NCBI GenBank assembly: GCA_008711135.1
Contig: VUAW01000002.1
Span: forward strand, 310,001-374,000
Reading direction: 5' to 3'
Source: Rhodobacteraceae bacterium LNNU 3342
GTDB taxonomy: Bacteria; Pseudomonadota; Alphaproteobacteria; Rhodobacterales; Rhodobacteraceae
DNA: 64,000 nt
Positions 8,978 to 17,619 of this stretch are shown piece by piece. Under the pieces are notes generated by a model that saw only the letters and a program-made list of their open reading frames with translations, was not told where the DNA came from and ran no database searches. Positions within the stretch are counted from its first letter, which is position 1, and every line of letters begins with the position of its first letter. Position numbers and translations under genes: made by a program.

Positions 8978-9427
8978 TCAGCTGCGCAGGATCATCATCA
9001 GCCCCAGCGCCATCATCGCGATCCCGCCCAGCCGCAGCGGCGCAATCGGTCGTGCAAGCGCCCCCATCAACCCGAAGTGATCGATCATCGCCGCCGACAA
9101 CATCTGGCCCAGCAGCACCACGAACACCGCGTTCCCCACCCCGAACCGCGGGGCGATCCAAGTGATCGACAGCACGTAGAAAGCGACAAGCGTTCCTGCC
9201 AGCAGCAGATGACGCGGCTGGGCGGGGATCTTGCCCAGACCTTCGGTGCCGCCGGTCACGATCATCGTTAGCGCCGCCGTGGCAAAGGCCACCACGAACA
9301 GCACCGTGGCCGCCGCCGCGGGCGACCCGATCCGCCCCCCGAGCTGGGCGTTCAACGCCGCCAGCACTGGGATGCCGATTCCCGCAGCCAGCATGATCAG
9401 CGCGTAACGCAGCGTTTCCGTCGTCAT
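8978..9427 (-). CDS. YdcZ-type DMT transporter (DUF606)
   Basis: A 149-residue membrane protein with five hydrophobic segments, matching the single-domain DUF606/YdcZ branch of the drug/metabolite transporter superfamily. The segments around IPVLAALNAQLGGRIGSP and TWIAPRFGVGNAVFVVLLGQ are family-typical. Half-size members work as dimers. It is separated by about 100 bases from the DUF1007-NicO unit, and the region upstream is shared with the divergent nrdJ. No substrate can be assigned. Confidence 0.82.
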   Translation of the reverse strand: MTTETLRYALIMLAAGIGIPVLAALNAQLGGRIGSPAAAATVLFVVAFATAALTMIVTGGTEGLGKIPAQPRHLLLAGTLVAFYVLSITWIAPRFGVGNAVFVVLLGQMLSAAMIDHFGLMGALARPIAPLRLGGIAMMALGLMMILRS

Positions 9428-9600
9428 CCTGCCCCTCCCGGTTTAGCAGGTGCAGCCTAGGGCGACGCGCGTGGCGTGTCATCCTTGTTGCGCCGGTGCC
9501 GTTGTAAGTCCATCTTGCAGGGGGAATCCCCTTGTCGAGACCGTCGTTCATCGCAGCGGGTCACGCGTTCCGGTTGAGAGATCAAGGGAAACACACCTGC

Positions 9601-9630
9601 TTGACGGCACAAGTCCTATACGACATATAG
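9601..9630 (+). promoter_or_regulatory. candidate nrdJ promoter with palindrome over -10
   Basis: TTGACG (9601-9606) and CATATA (9624-9629) are spaced by 17 bases. A dyad CTATA-cgaca-TATAG (9616-9630) covers the -10 element. It lies about 70 bases before the nrdJ start in an AT-richer patch. The dyad does not clearly match the NrdR box, and I find no cobalamin riboswitch in this leader. Confidence 0.45.
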
Positions 9631-9699
9631 CGCTCAACCCTATCACAGCCGCATCCTGTAGCGTCTGAAACTGAAAATCCGTGACAAGGACTGACCTCG

Positions 9700-11961
9700 A
9701 TGACCCGTTTTTCCGCCCCGATTGCCGAACAGATCTGGGACATGAAGTACCGCCTGAAAAAGGCGAACGGCACCGCCGAGGATGGAACGGTCGAAGATAC
9801 CTGGCGCCGCATTGCCCGGGCCTTGGCCCAGGTCGAAACGGACCCGGCCCTGTGGGAAGACCGCTTTTACACGGCGCTTGAGGATTTCAAATACCTGCCC
9901 GCGGGCCGCATCACCGCAGGCGCCGGCACGGGCCGTGCTGTCACGCTCTTCAACTGCTTTGTCATGGGCACGATTCCCGACAGCATGGCCGGCATCTTCG
10001 ACATGCTGAAAGAGGCTGCGCTGACCATGCAGCAGGGTGGCGGCATCGGCTATGACTTTTCCACCATCCGTCCCCGCGGGGCCGAGGTGAAGGGCGTTGC
10101 GGCCGATGCGTCCGGCCCGCTGTCCTTCATGGATGTCTGGGACGCGATGTGCCGCACGATCATGTCGGCAGGGTCGCGCCGAGGCGCGATGATGGCCACC
10201 ATGCGCTGCGACCACCCCGACATCGAGCATTTCATTGAGGCCAAGCAGGACGCGGCGCGGCTGCGGATGTTCAACCTCTCTGTACTGGTGACCGACCCCT
10301 TCATGGAGGCGGTGAAGGCCGACGGCCCGTGGGAGCTTCAGTTCGGCGGCAAGGTCTACAAGACTGTCAACGCACGCGACCTGTGGAACAAGATCATGCG
10401 CGCGACCTACGATTACGCCGAGCCGGGCGTGATCTTCATCGACCGCATCAACAAGATGAACAACCTCAGCTATTGCGAGACGATCGCGGCGACCAACCCC
10501 TGCGGCGAGCAGCCCCTGCCGCCCTATGGCGCCTGCCTGCTGGGCTCGATCAACCTCGCCCGGCTGGTCACTAATCCCTTTGAAGCCAATGCCGAACTGA
10601 ACCCCGAGGCGCTGGACGAACTGGTTCGCACCGCGGTGCGGATGATGGACAACGTCGTCGATGCCAGCCGCTTCCCGCTCGACGCGCAGGCGCAAGAGGC
10701 GCAGAACAAGCGCCGGATCGGCCTCGGCGTCACCGGCCTTGCCGACGCGCTGCTGATGCTGGGCCTGCGTTATGGGTCCGAGGAAGCCGCCGCCCAGACC
10801 GAGGCCTGGATGAAGGCCATCGCCCGCGCCTCCTACCTCGCAAGCGTGGACCTGGCCAAGGAAAAGGGTCCGTTCCCGCTGTTCGATGCTGAAAAATATC
10901 TTGCCTCGGGCACCATGCAGGCCATGGACGAAGACGTGCGTGAAGCCATCCGCACCCACGGCATCCGCAACGCGCTGCTGACCTCGATCGCGCCCACCGG
11001 CACCATCAGCCTTTACGCGGGCAACGTGTCCTCAGGGATCGAGCCGGTCTTTGCCTATGCCTACAAGCGCAAGGTCCTGCAAAAGGATGGCAGCCGGACC
11101 GAGGAAGAGGTCGTTGATTACGCCGTGAAGCTCTGGCGCGACAAGTTCGGCGACAAGGAACTGCCGGACTATTTCGTCAACGCCCAGACCCTGCCGCCGC
11201 TGGACCACGTCCGCATGCAGGCTGCCGCGCAGAAGTGGATCGACAGCTCAATCTCCAAGACCATCAACTGCCCCGAGGATATCAGCTTCGACGATTTCAA
11301 GGAGGTCTACATGGCCGCTTGGGATCAGGGCTGCAAAGGCTGCACGACCTATCGCCCGAACGACGTGACCGGATCGGTCCTGACGGTTTCGGAATCCACT
11401 GAGAAAGCGCCTGAAAAGGACACGGGCGCTGACGTGGTGTACCTTGCCGAACCGCTCGACCGCCCGCAGGCGCTGGAGGGCAACACCTACAAGGTCAAGT
11501 GGCCGGACAGCGAGCACGCGCTCTACATCACCATCAACGACATCGTCATCGCCGGCCACCGCCGCCCGTTCGAGGTCTTCATCAACTCCAAGAACATGGA
11601 GCATTTTGCCTGGACCGTCGCGCTGACGCGGATGATCTCGGCCGTGTTCCGGCGCGGCGGCGATGTGTCCTTCGTGGTCGAGGAACTGAAAGCCGTATTC
11701 GATCCGCGCGGCGGCGCTTGGATGCAGGGCAAATACATCCCCTCGATCCTCGCGGCGATCGGCGGCGTGATCGAGCGTCACCTGATCTCCATCGGCTTCA
11801 TCGAGGGCGAAGGCATGGGCCTGAAGGAAGACCCCTCGGCCAAGGTGGCCGTCGTCGGCGCGCCGCGCGGCCCAGCCTGCCCCTCTTGCGGGTCGTATGA
11901 AATGCGCATGGTCGAGGGTTGCATGACCTGCGGAAGCTGCGGCCATTCCAAGTGCGGCTGA
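9700..11961 (+). CDS. nrdJ: adenosylcobalamin-dependent ribonucleotide reductase, class II
   Basis: NrdJ reduces ribonucleotides to deoxyribonucleotides with a radical made from adenosylcobalamin, so it works with or without oxygen. The 753-residue protein has the active-site redox cysteine in TLFNCFVM, the AATNPCGEQPLPPYG finger with the thiyl-radical cysteine, MSAGSRRGAMMAT, and the APTGTISLYAGNVSSGIEP segment. The C-terminus CPSCGSYEMRMVEGCMTCG is the cysteine-rich tail that re-reduces the active site. AAGGA lies about nine bases before ATG. It stands alone between its promoter and a terminator. It is one of two B12-dependent enzymes in the window. Confidence 0.95.
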   Translation: MTRFSAPIAEQIWDMKYRLKKANGTAEDGTVEDTWRRIARALAQVETDPALWEDRFYTALEDFKYLPAGRITAGAGTGRAVTLFNCFVMGTIPDSMAGIFDMLKEAALTMQQGGGIGYDFSTIRPRGAEVKGVAADASGPLSFMDVWDAMCRTIMSAGSRRGAMMATMRCDHPDIEHFIEAKQDAARLRMFNLSVLVTDPFMEAVKADGPWELQFGGKVYKTVNARDLWNKIMRATYDYAEPGVIFIDRINKMNNLSYCETIAATNPCGEQPLPPYGACLLGSINLARLVTNPFEANAELNPEALDELVRTAVRMMDNVVDASRFPLDAQAQEAQNKRRIGLGVTGLADALLMLGLRYGSEEAAAQTEAWMKAIARASYLASVDLAKEKGPFPLFDAEKYLASGTMQAMDEDVREAIRTHGIRNALLTSIAPTGTISLYAGNVSSGIEPVFAYAYKRKVLQKDGSRTEEEVVDYAVKLWRDKFGDKELPDYFVNAQTLPPLDHVRMQAAAQKWIDSSISKTINCPEDISFDDFKEVYMAAWDQGCKGCTTYRPNDVTGSVLTVSESTEKAPEKDTGADVVYLAEPLDRPQALEGNTYKVKWPDSEHALYITINDIVIAGHRRPFEVFINSKNMEHFAWTVALTRMISAVFRRGGDVSFVVEELKAVFDPRGGAWMQGKYIPSILAAIGGVIERHLISIGFIEGEGMGLKEDPSAKVAVVGAPRGPACPSCGSYEMRMVEGCMTCGSCGHSKCG

Positions 11962-12346
11962 TAGCCCGCAGGGGCTTAGCTTTTGAAGCACCTCCTGCAT
12001 GTGCGCTTCATCGATGGACGCATATTTTGATATAAAGGGCCGCGGAAAATCCGCGGCCCTTTCCTGTCGTCCGACAGGCCCCTGCGGATCGGCCCTTCTA
12101 CGTACGCGAAGCGCCACACGATTCATTACTCCAACGTGAGCCGTTCTGCCCGTCATCAGTTCCCGGATCACGAAAAGGCCGCCACCGTATCGGATCCCGG
12201 GGGGCCCTTCTTGCAGCCGTCAAGCTGACTTCTGCCTTTGGCGCCGGCTACCTTTCGGGTTCACAACAACCTCGTTGCTTTTTACTACTGCACTAGGCAC
12301 GATGCAATGGAAGGCACATCGGAATCACCCTACGAGGAGAAGACCC
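11962..12346. other. intergenic region between nrdJ and the VOC gene
   Basis: Besides the nrdJ terminator at 12034-12063, I see no convincing gene, RNA or repeat in these 385 bases. Short open frames here have no ribosome site and no recognisable protein. The last 20 bases carry the GGAG ribosome site of the next gene. Confidence 0.6.
12034..12063 (+). terminator. terminator after nrdJ
   Basis: A 12-bp perfect stem (12034-12045 with 12051-12062), extendable by one A-T pair, with a tiny A-rich loop. The T-tract is short (three T), but the stem is very stable. Confidence 0.65.
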
Positions 12347-12790
12347 ATGCCCGACCAGCCGCAGATGATCTTCGTCAACCTGCCTGTCTCCGATGTCGAA
12401 GCGTCGCAGAGGTTCTATGAGGCCCTCGGCTTCATCGTGAACCCCAAGTTCTCGGACGACACGGCCAAATGCATCGTGGTATCCGACACAATCTATCTCA
12501 TGATCCTGAACAGGGAGAAGTTCGCCAGCTTTGCGCCACGGCCAGTTGCGGATACGCGGGCCACGACCTCAGTTCTTGTTTGCCTTTCCCGCAACAGCCG
12601 CGAGGCCGTGGACGAGATCACCCGCAGGGCCGTGAATGCCGGCGGGATCGACAACGAAAAGGTGCAGGACTACGGTTTCATGTATGGCCGCAGCTTCTGT
12701 GATCCCGACGGCAATGTTTTCGAGGTCATGTGGATGGACATGTCGCAAGCAGCGTCGGCTGGAGCGCATGCCGAAGCTGCGGCGCCCTAG
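12347..12790 (+). CDS. VOC-family protein (glyoxalase/bleomycin-resistance fold)
   Basis: A 147-residue single-domain protein with two beta-alpha-beta-beta-beta repeats: FVNLPVSDVEASQRFYEALGF at the N-terminus and FCDPDGNVFEVMWMD at the C-terminus. This subgroup resembles the predicted lactoylglutathione lyase-like proteins often annotated only as VOC. The ATG at 12347 is preferred over an ATG 24 codons earlier because GGAG precedes it and the domain begins there. A second VOC gene follows after 41 bases, so they probably form an operon. Substrate is not predictable. Confidence 0.8.
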   Translation: MPDQPQMIFVNLPVSDVEASQRFYEALGFIVNPKFSDDTAKCIVVSDTIYLMILNREKFASFAPRPVADTRATTSVLVCLSRNSREAVDEITRRAVNAGGIDNEKVQDYGFMYGRSFCDPDGNVFEVMWMDMSQAASAGAHAEAAAP

Positions 12791-12831
12791 GCCGCGGAAC
12801 GACCTGACCGGCGCGACGGAAAGGACAAGCA

Positions 12832-13311
12832 ATGGCTATAGCCAGAAACACGATCTGCCTCTGGTTCGACAAGGAGGCCGAGAACGCCGCCCGCTTTTAT
12901 GCCCAAACGTTCCCCGACAGTTCCGTTGATGGGGTGCATCATGCCCCTGCCGATTTCCCCTCAGGCAAGGCAGGGGACGTGTTGACGGTGCAGTTTACCG
13001 TGATGGGAATCCCTTGCCTCGGCCTCAACGGCGGGCCGGCCTTCAAGCACAGCGAAGCATTTTCTTTCCAGATCGCGACCGAGGATCAAGAGGAAACCGA
13101 CCGCTACTGGAACGCGATCGTCGGCAATGGAGGGCAGGAAAGCGCCTGCGGCTGGTGCAAGGACCGGTGGGGCATCTCGTGGCAGATCACGCCGCGGGTG
13201 CTGACCGAGGCGCTGGCCGCCGGCGGCGAGGAAGCAAGGCGCGCCTTCACCGCGATGATGGAGATGACGAAGATCGACGTCGTCCGGATCGAGGCCGCCC
13301 GACGCGGCTGA
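12832..13311 (+). CDS. PhnB/YjdN-like VOC protein
   Basis: A 159-residue protein of the PhnB-like family, which is often mislabelled 3-demethylubiquinone methyltransferase. Hallmarks are TICLWFDKEAENAARFYAQTFPDSSV, the short VMGIPCLGLNGGPAFKHSEAFSF and the C-terminal GWCKDRWGISWQITPRVL. It is probably cytoplasmic and dimeric, and no reaction is known. It follows the other VOC gene closely, consistent with co-transcription. No antibiotic or phosphonate genes are nearby that would suggest a role. Confidence 0.82.
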   Translation: MAIARNTICLWFDKEAENAARFYAQTFPDSSVDGVHHAPADFPSGKAGDVLTVQFTVMGIPCLGLNGGPAFKHSEAFSFQIATEDQEETDRYWNAIVGNGGQESACGWCKDRWGISWQITPRVLTEALAAGGEEARRAFTAMMEMTKIDVVRIEAARRG

Positions 13312-13636
13312 CCGACGTGCTGGGGGCAACATTCGCAAGCTGCGCCGAAGGAAGGTGTTCCCGGGCCATGCGGCAATGTTGCCGGCCCAAACCGCTCATG
13401 CAGGGCCGCCAGAGCGGGAAGAGGCGATGACAGGTTCTGCGCTGGTCTGGAGGACGCGCAATGATCTGCATCGGCTGTTCCGCGTCACGGCCCGCCAAAG
13501 GCTGGAGCAGAACCGCTATCCGAACCTTTGAAGGTTACCTGCGCAACCTGCGCCTTGACGTGGGGCTTGACGCTCAACGCGAACGTCTCGCTCGCCGTAG
13601 TGCTTTCTCCGCACCGGCGACGGTCACGGGCTCCGG
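13312..13636. other. intergenic region with no clear gene
   Basis: These 325 bases lie between convergent genes. Open frames exist on both strands, one of which runs on into the DUF983 gene in antisense, but none has a ribosome site, a sensible start or a recognisable domain. It may be decayed coding sequence or spacer. I see no terminator-like hairpin with a T-tract. Confidence 0.5.
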
Positions 13637-14029
13637 TCAGGCCCCTCGGTCGCGTTCCTTCTGTGACCAGAGGAACCCGATCACGGCGCCCTTGGTCGGC
13701 CGCAGCAACAGCAGCGTCAGCGCCGTCATCCCGATCGAAAGGACCACGGCCATGGTCAGGGGGTCCGGTCGCAACGCGACGAAGTACCACGCGATCACCG
13801 GGATCAGGATCAGGCCGACAATGGTCATGGTGAAGAAGGCCGGCGCGTCCGCCGCGCGATATTCATGAAGATCGGTACCACAGGCAGGGCAACGCGCTTT
13901 CACGGTGAGATAGCCGTCAAAAAGCGGCGCCTTGCCGCAGGCCGGGCACCGGCACAGCAACCCGTGGCGCAAGGCGCGACGAAGATCACGCGCCTCTTCG
14001 GGATCGGGCTTCAGGGAAGGATCGGCCAT
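13637..14029 (-). CDS. DUF983 zinc-ribbon membrane protein
   Basis: A 130-residue protein. The N-terminal half holds two CxxC pairs (CRCPACGKAPLF and ARCPACGTDL) likely to bind one zinc, and two transmembrane helices follow (FFTMTIVGLILIPVIAWYF and MAVVLSIGMTALTLLLL). The ATG at 14029 has AAAGGAG six bases upstream; an in-frame extension of 54 codons has no ribosome site and is not used. DUF983 proteins are widespread in alphaproteobacteria; some sit near cytochrome oxidase genes, but none is nearby here. Function unknown. Confidence 0.82.
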   Translation of the reverse strand: MADPSLKPDPEEARDLRRALRHGLLCRCPACGKAPLFDGYLTVKARCPACGTDLHEYRAADAPAFFTMTIVGLILIPVIAWYFVALRPDPLTMAVVLSIGMTALTLLLLRPTKGAVIGFLWSQKERDRGA

Positions 14030-14220
14030 GACAATTCTCCTTTGAAAGCACAGATAGTGCGGCACACAGGTTTCGCACAGCGTATCCGGATGGTGGTTGC
14101 CGACACCAGACCAACAGTGGGTAATGAGGCCGCTCTTGCCAACCTGACGCCGACGCACAGTTGATTTGTCGCCCCCCTTCTGCCGCTTCATAGTCGGGCG
14201 GTCATCGCAAGAGGTGAAAG

Positions 14221-15525
14221 ATGCAAGAAACCCCGTCGACGCGGGCGGCAGCCAAGGGGCTGCAAAACGCGAAAGAGCTGGAAGGCCACCTGTCCTGGCT
14301 CGACTCCATCACGGGGCCCGCGCTGGGCGTGCTGGCGGTCGCCTCGGGGATCTATACCTACCTTGGCGTCTCGTCGCTTCTGGTGGACACGGGCGGCTGG
14401 GCGGTGCTTGCGGCGATGGCCTATTCCATCGCGGTGTCGGTGGCGATCTTCGTCTTCTGGTCCTACCTGATGCGGCTGGTGCCGGCGGTACGGACGGCAG
14501 CGGCGCGGGTTGGGCTCCTGCTGTCGATGGGACTGGGCTCGCTGGCGATCATCGCGATGTCATCGTGGCTGAATGCGGCGGCCTTGGCCGGGGCGGCGGC
14601 GGTGGAACAGCATCTTGCCCGTACCGTGCAGGACTACCAGGCAAGCCTGGAGCAGACCAATGCCATCGCACTGGCGGCGCAGGCGCTGGAGCGCGATGTC
14701 GCACGCGTCCGCCAAAGCTTCGAGGATCTGTCCGACCAGGAGGCGAGCGGCGATCTTTCCGGCCTCGCCGGGCGCGGCGCCGTGTTCCGCGTCCTGCGGC
14801 AAAAGGCCAGTGAACTTGCCGCGCTGGAGGCGCAGATCGCGACGCAAGGCCCGTTGGTCGAGGGCGCCTTTGCCGAAGGCAACCAGATCCTCAGCCGGAT
14901 GCGTGCCCTGACCGTCGAACCCGGCCCGGTCGAGGCTCGGTCGGTCGAGTTCTCGGAAGAGGCCGTCCGCCTTGCCGGGATCGTGGCGCGCCTGCGCCAG
15001 TTGTCGGTGGCACCCCTTGTGCTGCGGGCGGCGCAGGATCTTTCAGCCTCGGTCGTGCTGCCCGAACTTGACGGTCGCAGCGCCGGGGCGCGGTCGGATC
15101 AGGCGGCGACCATCGATTCGGTCATGACGGTGCTGGGTCAGCGTGCCTCCACCCTCTCGCAGGCCGCGGAAGAGGTCCTGTCGCTGCAGGCCCCTGTGGA
15201 AACTGTCTATACGCCGATCTCTACCGCCGACGCGGTCATCCGCTATGCGGCAAACTTTGGCCCCAGCTGGGCCGGCGCAATCGCTATCGACCTTTTGCCC
15301 GCGGTGCTGGTGTTCATCCTTGCCGTCACCCAAGCCGCGATCCGCACCGCCCGTGGAGACACGCGGGTGGAGGACAGCATGACAGTGGCCGACCTGCGCA
15401 TGGCACTTGGCGTCTACCGCGAACTTGAATCAGTCATCCCGCAGGAACAGGCCCAACCAGCCGAGGACGACCAGGACCGACCCCCTGCACGGGTTGAACC
15501 GCTGAAGCCCGGCGCCGTTCGATGA
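14221..15525 (+). CDS. unknown membrane protein with large coiled-coil domain
   Basis: A 434-residue protein I do not recognise. It has three hydrophobic helices near the N-terminus (about residues 32-55, 60-83 and 95-118), then about 220 mostly helical residues rich in Ala, Glu, Gln and Arg with heptad-like spacing (ALERDVARVRQSFEDL, RQKASELAALEAQIA), a fourth helix (about 350-372) and a charged, proline-rich tail. The layout recalls a receptor with an extracytoplasmic helical domain, but no HAMP, kinase or signalling domain is present. GAGGTG lies six bases before ATG. It is coupled by ATGA to the ClpP-like gene that follows, so the two probably act together. Confidence 0.7.
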   Translation: MQETPSTRAAAKGLQNAKELEGHLSWLDSITGPALGVLAVASGIYTYLGVSSLLVDTGGWAVLAAMAYSIAVSVAIFVFWSYLMRLVPAVRTAAARVGLLLSMGLGSLAIIAMSSWLNAAALAGAAAVEQHLARTVQDYQASLEQTNAIALAAQALERDVARVRQSFEDLSDQEASGDLSGLAGRGAVFRVLRQKASELAALEAQIATQGPLVEGAFAEGNQILSRMRALTVEPGPVEARSVEFSEEAVRLAGIVARLRQLSVAPLVLRAAQDLSASVVLPELDGRSAGARSDQAATIDSVMTVLGQRASTLSQAAEEVLSLQAPVETVYTPISTADAVIRYAANFGPSWAGAIAIDLLPAVLVFILAVTQAAIRTARGDTRVEDSMTVADLRMALGVYRELESVIPQEQAQPAEDDQDRPPARVEPLKPGAVR

Positions 15526-16256
15526 ACCGGCTGCGGAACTGGGGCGCGGCGGGGGGCATCCGCCTCATGCTGGGGCTGCAGGTGGGGATCGGGGCGATGC
15601 TTCTGGTGGGCGACATGCTGGGCGCGGGGATCTTCACCCCGCGCCCCACCCCTGCCCCGTCGATGGAACAGCCCGTGCGGCCCGGCGACCAGACCCGCCG
15701 GTTCGAACCGCGCACCACCCCGTTCCAGTGGCCGGGCAGCAGCACCATGCCCCGCAGGCTCCAGTTAGAAACTCAAGGCGACAGGCTGCACCTGCTGGGC
15801 CAGATCGCGCCGGGCGACGCGGAACGGTTCGCCGCGCACCTGGACGGGATGGAGGCGCCGCCGCGCCAGCTCAGCCTGTTCAGCCCCGGCGGGTCGGTCG
15901 CGGATGCGCTGGACATCGGCCGCCGCGTCCGGGCCGAAGGCATGACGACCACCGTGCAGGACGGCAACATCTGCCTGTCGGCCTGCCCCTATATTCTTGC
16001 CGCGGGAACCTCCCGCAGCGCGGGGCCAGAGGCGATGGTGGGCGTGCATCAGCACTACTTTGGAGAAAACACGCTTTTGCCCGCCTTCATCGCGGTCGAG
16101 GACATCCAGCGCGGTCAGGGGGAACTGATGCAATATCTTGACGAAATGGGCATCGACCTGCGCCTGATGCAGCCCGCGCTGATGACACCGCCCCATGAAA
16201 TCTATGTCCTGGTGGAGGAGGAGATGGAACGTTACGGCCTGATCACACCGGAATGA
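15522..16256 (+). CDS. ClpP/crotonase-fold periplasmic protein (COG3904-like)
   Basis: A 244-residue protein with one N-terminal hydrophobic helix (about residues 15-38), a proline-rich linker, and a ClpP-like domain from about residue 80. Visible catalytic-type features are SPGGSVADA (oxyanion loop), a candidate nucleophile Ser153 in NICLSACPYILAAG, and candidate histidines at 176 and 178 in VGVHQHYF. It resembles the poorly studied COG3904 group of periplasmic ClpP relatives. The domain would face the periplasm. The start overlaps the preceding gene's stop (ATGA). Whether it cleaves peptides is unproven. Confidence 0.7.
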   Translation: MNRLRNWGAAGGIRLMLGLQVGIGAMLLVGDMLGAGIFTPRPTPAPSMEQPVRPGDQTRRFEPRTTPFQWPGSSTMPRRLQLETQGDRLHLLGQIAPGDAERFAAHLDGMEAPPRQLSLFSPGGSVADALDIGRRVRAEGMTTTVQDGNICLSACPYILAAGTSRSAGPEAMVGVHQHYFGENTLLPAFIAVEDIQRGQGELMQYLDEMGIDLRLMQPALMTPPHEIYVLVEEEMERYGLITPE

Positions 16257-16400
16257 ACCGGACCCTTCATCATCCGCTTGCACGCCCGCTACGCCCGGCG
16301 ATATGAGGATTCAACTCTGGCTCAGGAGGAACGCCGCGGGCGCCGCCGAAGATCGACGAATCCATCGCCTTTTGCCCGGACATGGGTGCCGGGCCTTGCC

Positions 16401-16430
16401 TTGACAGGCCTTGAAACCCCCGCCTAGTCT
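16401..16430 (+). promoter_or_regulatory. candidate promoter of the polyamine transporter operon
   Basis: TTGACA (16401-16406) and TAGTCT (16425-16430) are spaced by 18 bases, about 50 bases before the first gene's start. This fits the common alphaproteobacterial housekeeping pattern. No operator dyad is obvious. Confidence 0.5.
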
Positions 16431-16479
16431 TTGATCTACCAGAAGGAAGGCTGCCCCTTCCCGCCGTGCCGGAGCCCTG

Positions 16480-17619
16480 ATGTCCCAGCCACAACCGTCC
16501 CTCGCGCCGAAACCCTGGCTTTCCTCCGAGGCGACGCCCTTCGTCCGCATCCAGAAGGTCACCAAGAAGTTCGGAGACTTCACCGCCGTCGACGACGTCA
16601 GCCTCGACATCTACCGGGGGGAGCTTTTCTGCCTCTTAGGCGGGTCGGGCTGCGGGAAATCCACGCTCTTGCGGATGCTGGCGGGGTTCGAAACGCCCAC
16701 CGAAGGCCGCATCATCATCGATGGGCAGGACATGGCCGGCATCGCGCCCTATGACCGGCCCACGAACATGATGTTCCAGTCCTACGCGCTGTTTCCCCAC
16801 ATGACAGTCGAGGCGAACGTCGCCTACGGCCTGTTGCGCGAAGGGGTGCGCAAGGCCGAGGCGCGTGAGCGGGTGGCCGAAATGCTGCGCATGGTGCAGC
16901 TGACGCAATTCGCGCGCCGCAAGCCGCATCAGCTTTCGGGCGGGCAACGGCAGCGGGTGGCGCTGGCCCGCGCGCTGGTGAAACAGCCCAAGCTGCTGCT
17001 GCTGGACGAACCGCTGGGCGCGCTGGACAAGAAGCTGCGCGAGGAAACGCAGTACGAACTCATCCGAATCCAGGAAACCCTCGGTGTGACCTTCATCATC
17101 GTCACCCATGATCAGGAAGAGGCGATGACCCTCTCCACCCGCATCGGGGTCATGAACGCCGGAGAAATCGTCCAGGTGGGCGAACCGCCCGAGATCTACG
17201 AATTCCCCAAGTCGCGCTTCGTCGCAGACTTCGTGGGATCGGTAAACATCTTTCCCGGTCGCGTGGTCGAGGATGAGCCCGACTTCATCCGGCTGGACAG
17301 CCCGGAGATGGGCGGGACGATCCATGTCGGCCACGGGGTGTCCTGCACCCTGAACCAGCAGATGTGGTTTGCAATCCGCCCCGAAAAGATCACCGTCACC
17401 CGCGACCGGCCGGATGCGGAACACAACGTGGTCCAGGGGCTGGTCGAAGAGGTTCTTTACATGGGGAACCTGACCGCCTTCCGGATCAGACTCGACAGCG
17501 GCAAGACCATCCGGGCAACACGTGCCAACCTGTCGCGGCAGGAACACGAACCGATATCATGGGACGAACGGGTGTGGCTGCATTGGGGCGACACCTCCGG
17601 CGTGGTGCTGGCCCAATGA
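16480..17619 (+). CDS. potA: polyamine ABC transporter ATP-binding protein
   Basis: A 379-residue ATPase of the PotA/PotG group that powers uptake of putrescine or spermidine. The Walker A motif is GGSGCGKST (about 54-62), the signature LSGGQRQRVALARAL, Walker B LLLLDEP, and the switch histidine is in IIVTHDQEEAMTLS. The C-terminal TOBE region (from about 260) is typical. It is the first of four genes, and its stop overlaps the next start as ATGA. PotG and PotA cannot be separated by sequence alone. Confidence 0.9.
   Translation: MSQPQPSLAPKPWLSSEATPFVRIQKVTKKFGDFTAVDDVSLDIYRGELFCLLGGSGCGKSTLLRMLAGFETPTEGRIIIDGQDMAGIAPYDRPTNMMFQSYALFPHMTVEANVAYGLLREGVRKAEARERVAEMLRMVQLTQFARRKPHQLSGGQRQRVALARALVKQPKLLLLDEPLGALDKKLREETQYELIRIQETLGVTFIIVTHDQEEAMTLSTRIGVMNAGEIVQVGEPPEIYEFPKSRFVADFVGSVNIFPGRVVEDEPDFIRLDSPEMGGTIHVGHGVSCTLNQQMWFAIRPEKITVTRDRPDAEHNVVQGLVEEVLYMGNLTAFRIRLDSGKTIRATRANLSRQEHEPISWDERVWLHWGDTSGVVLAQ

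Noticed and set aside
9430-9699. Possible cobalamin riboswitch before nrdJ
   Set aside because: I looked for a B12 box and paired stems and found none. Only a promoter-like pattern and a short GGGGAATCCCC dyad are present.
9643-10959. 438-codon frame antisense to nrdJ
   Set aside because: It mirrors the conserved nrdJ frame and has no family or ribosome site.
15698-15712. GGTTCGAACC, which looks like a tRNA T-loop
   Set aside because: It is inside the ClpP-like gene, with no acceptor or anticodon stem around it.
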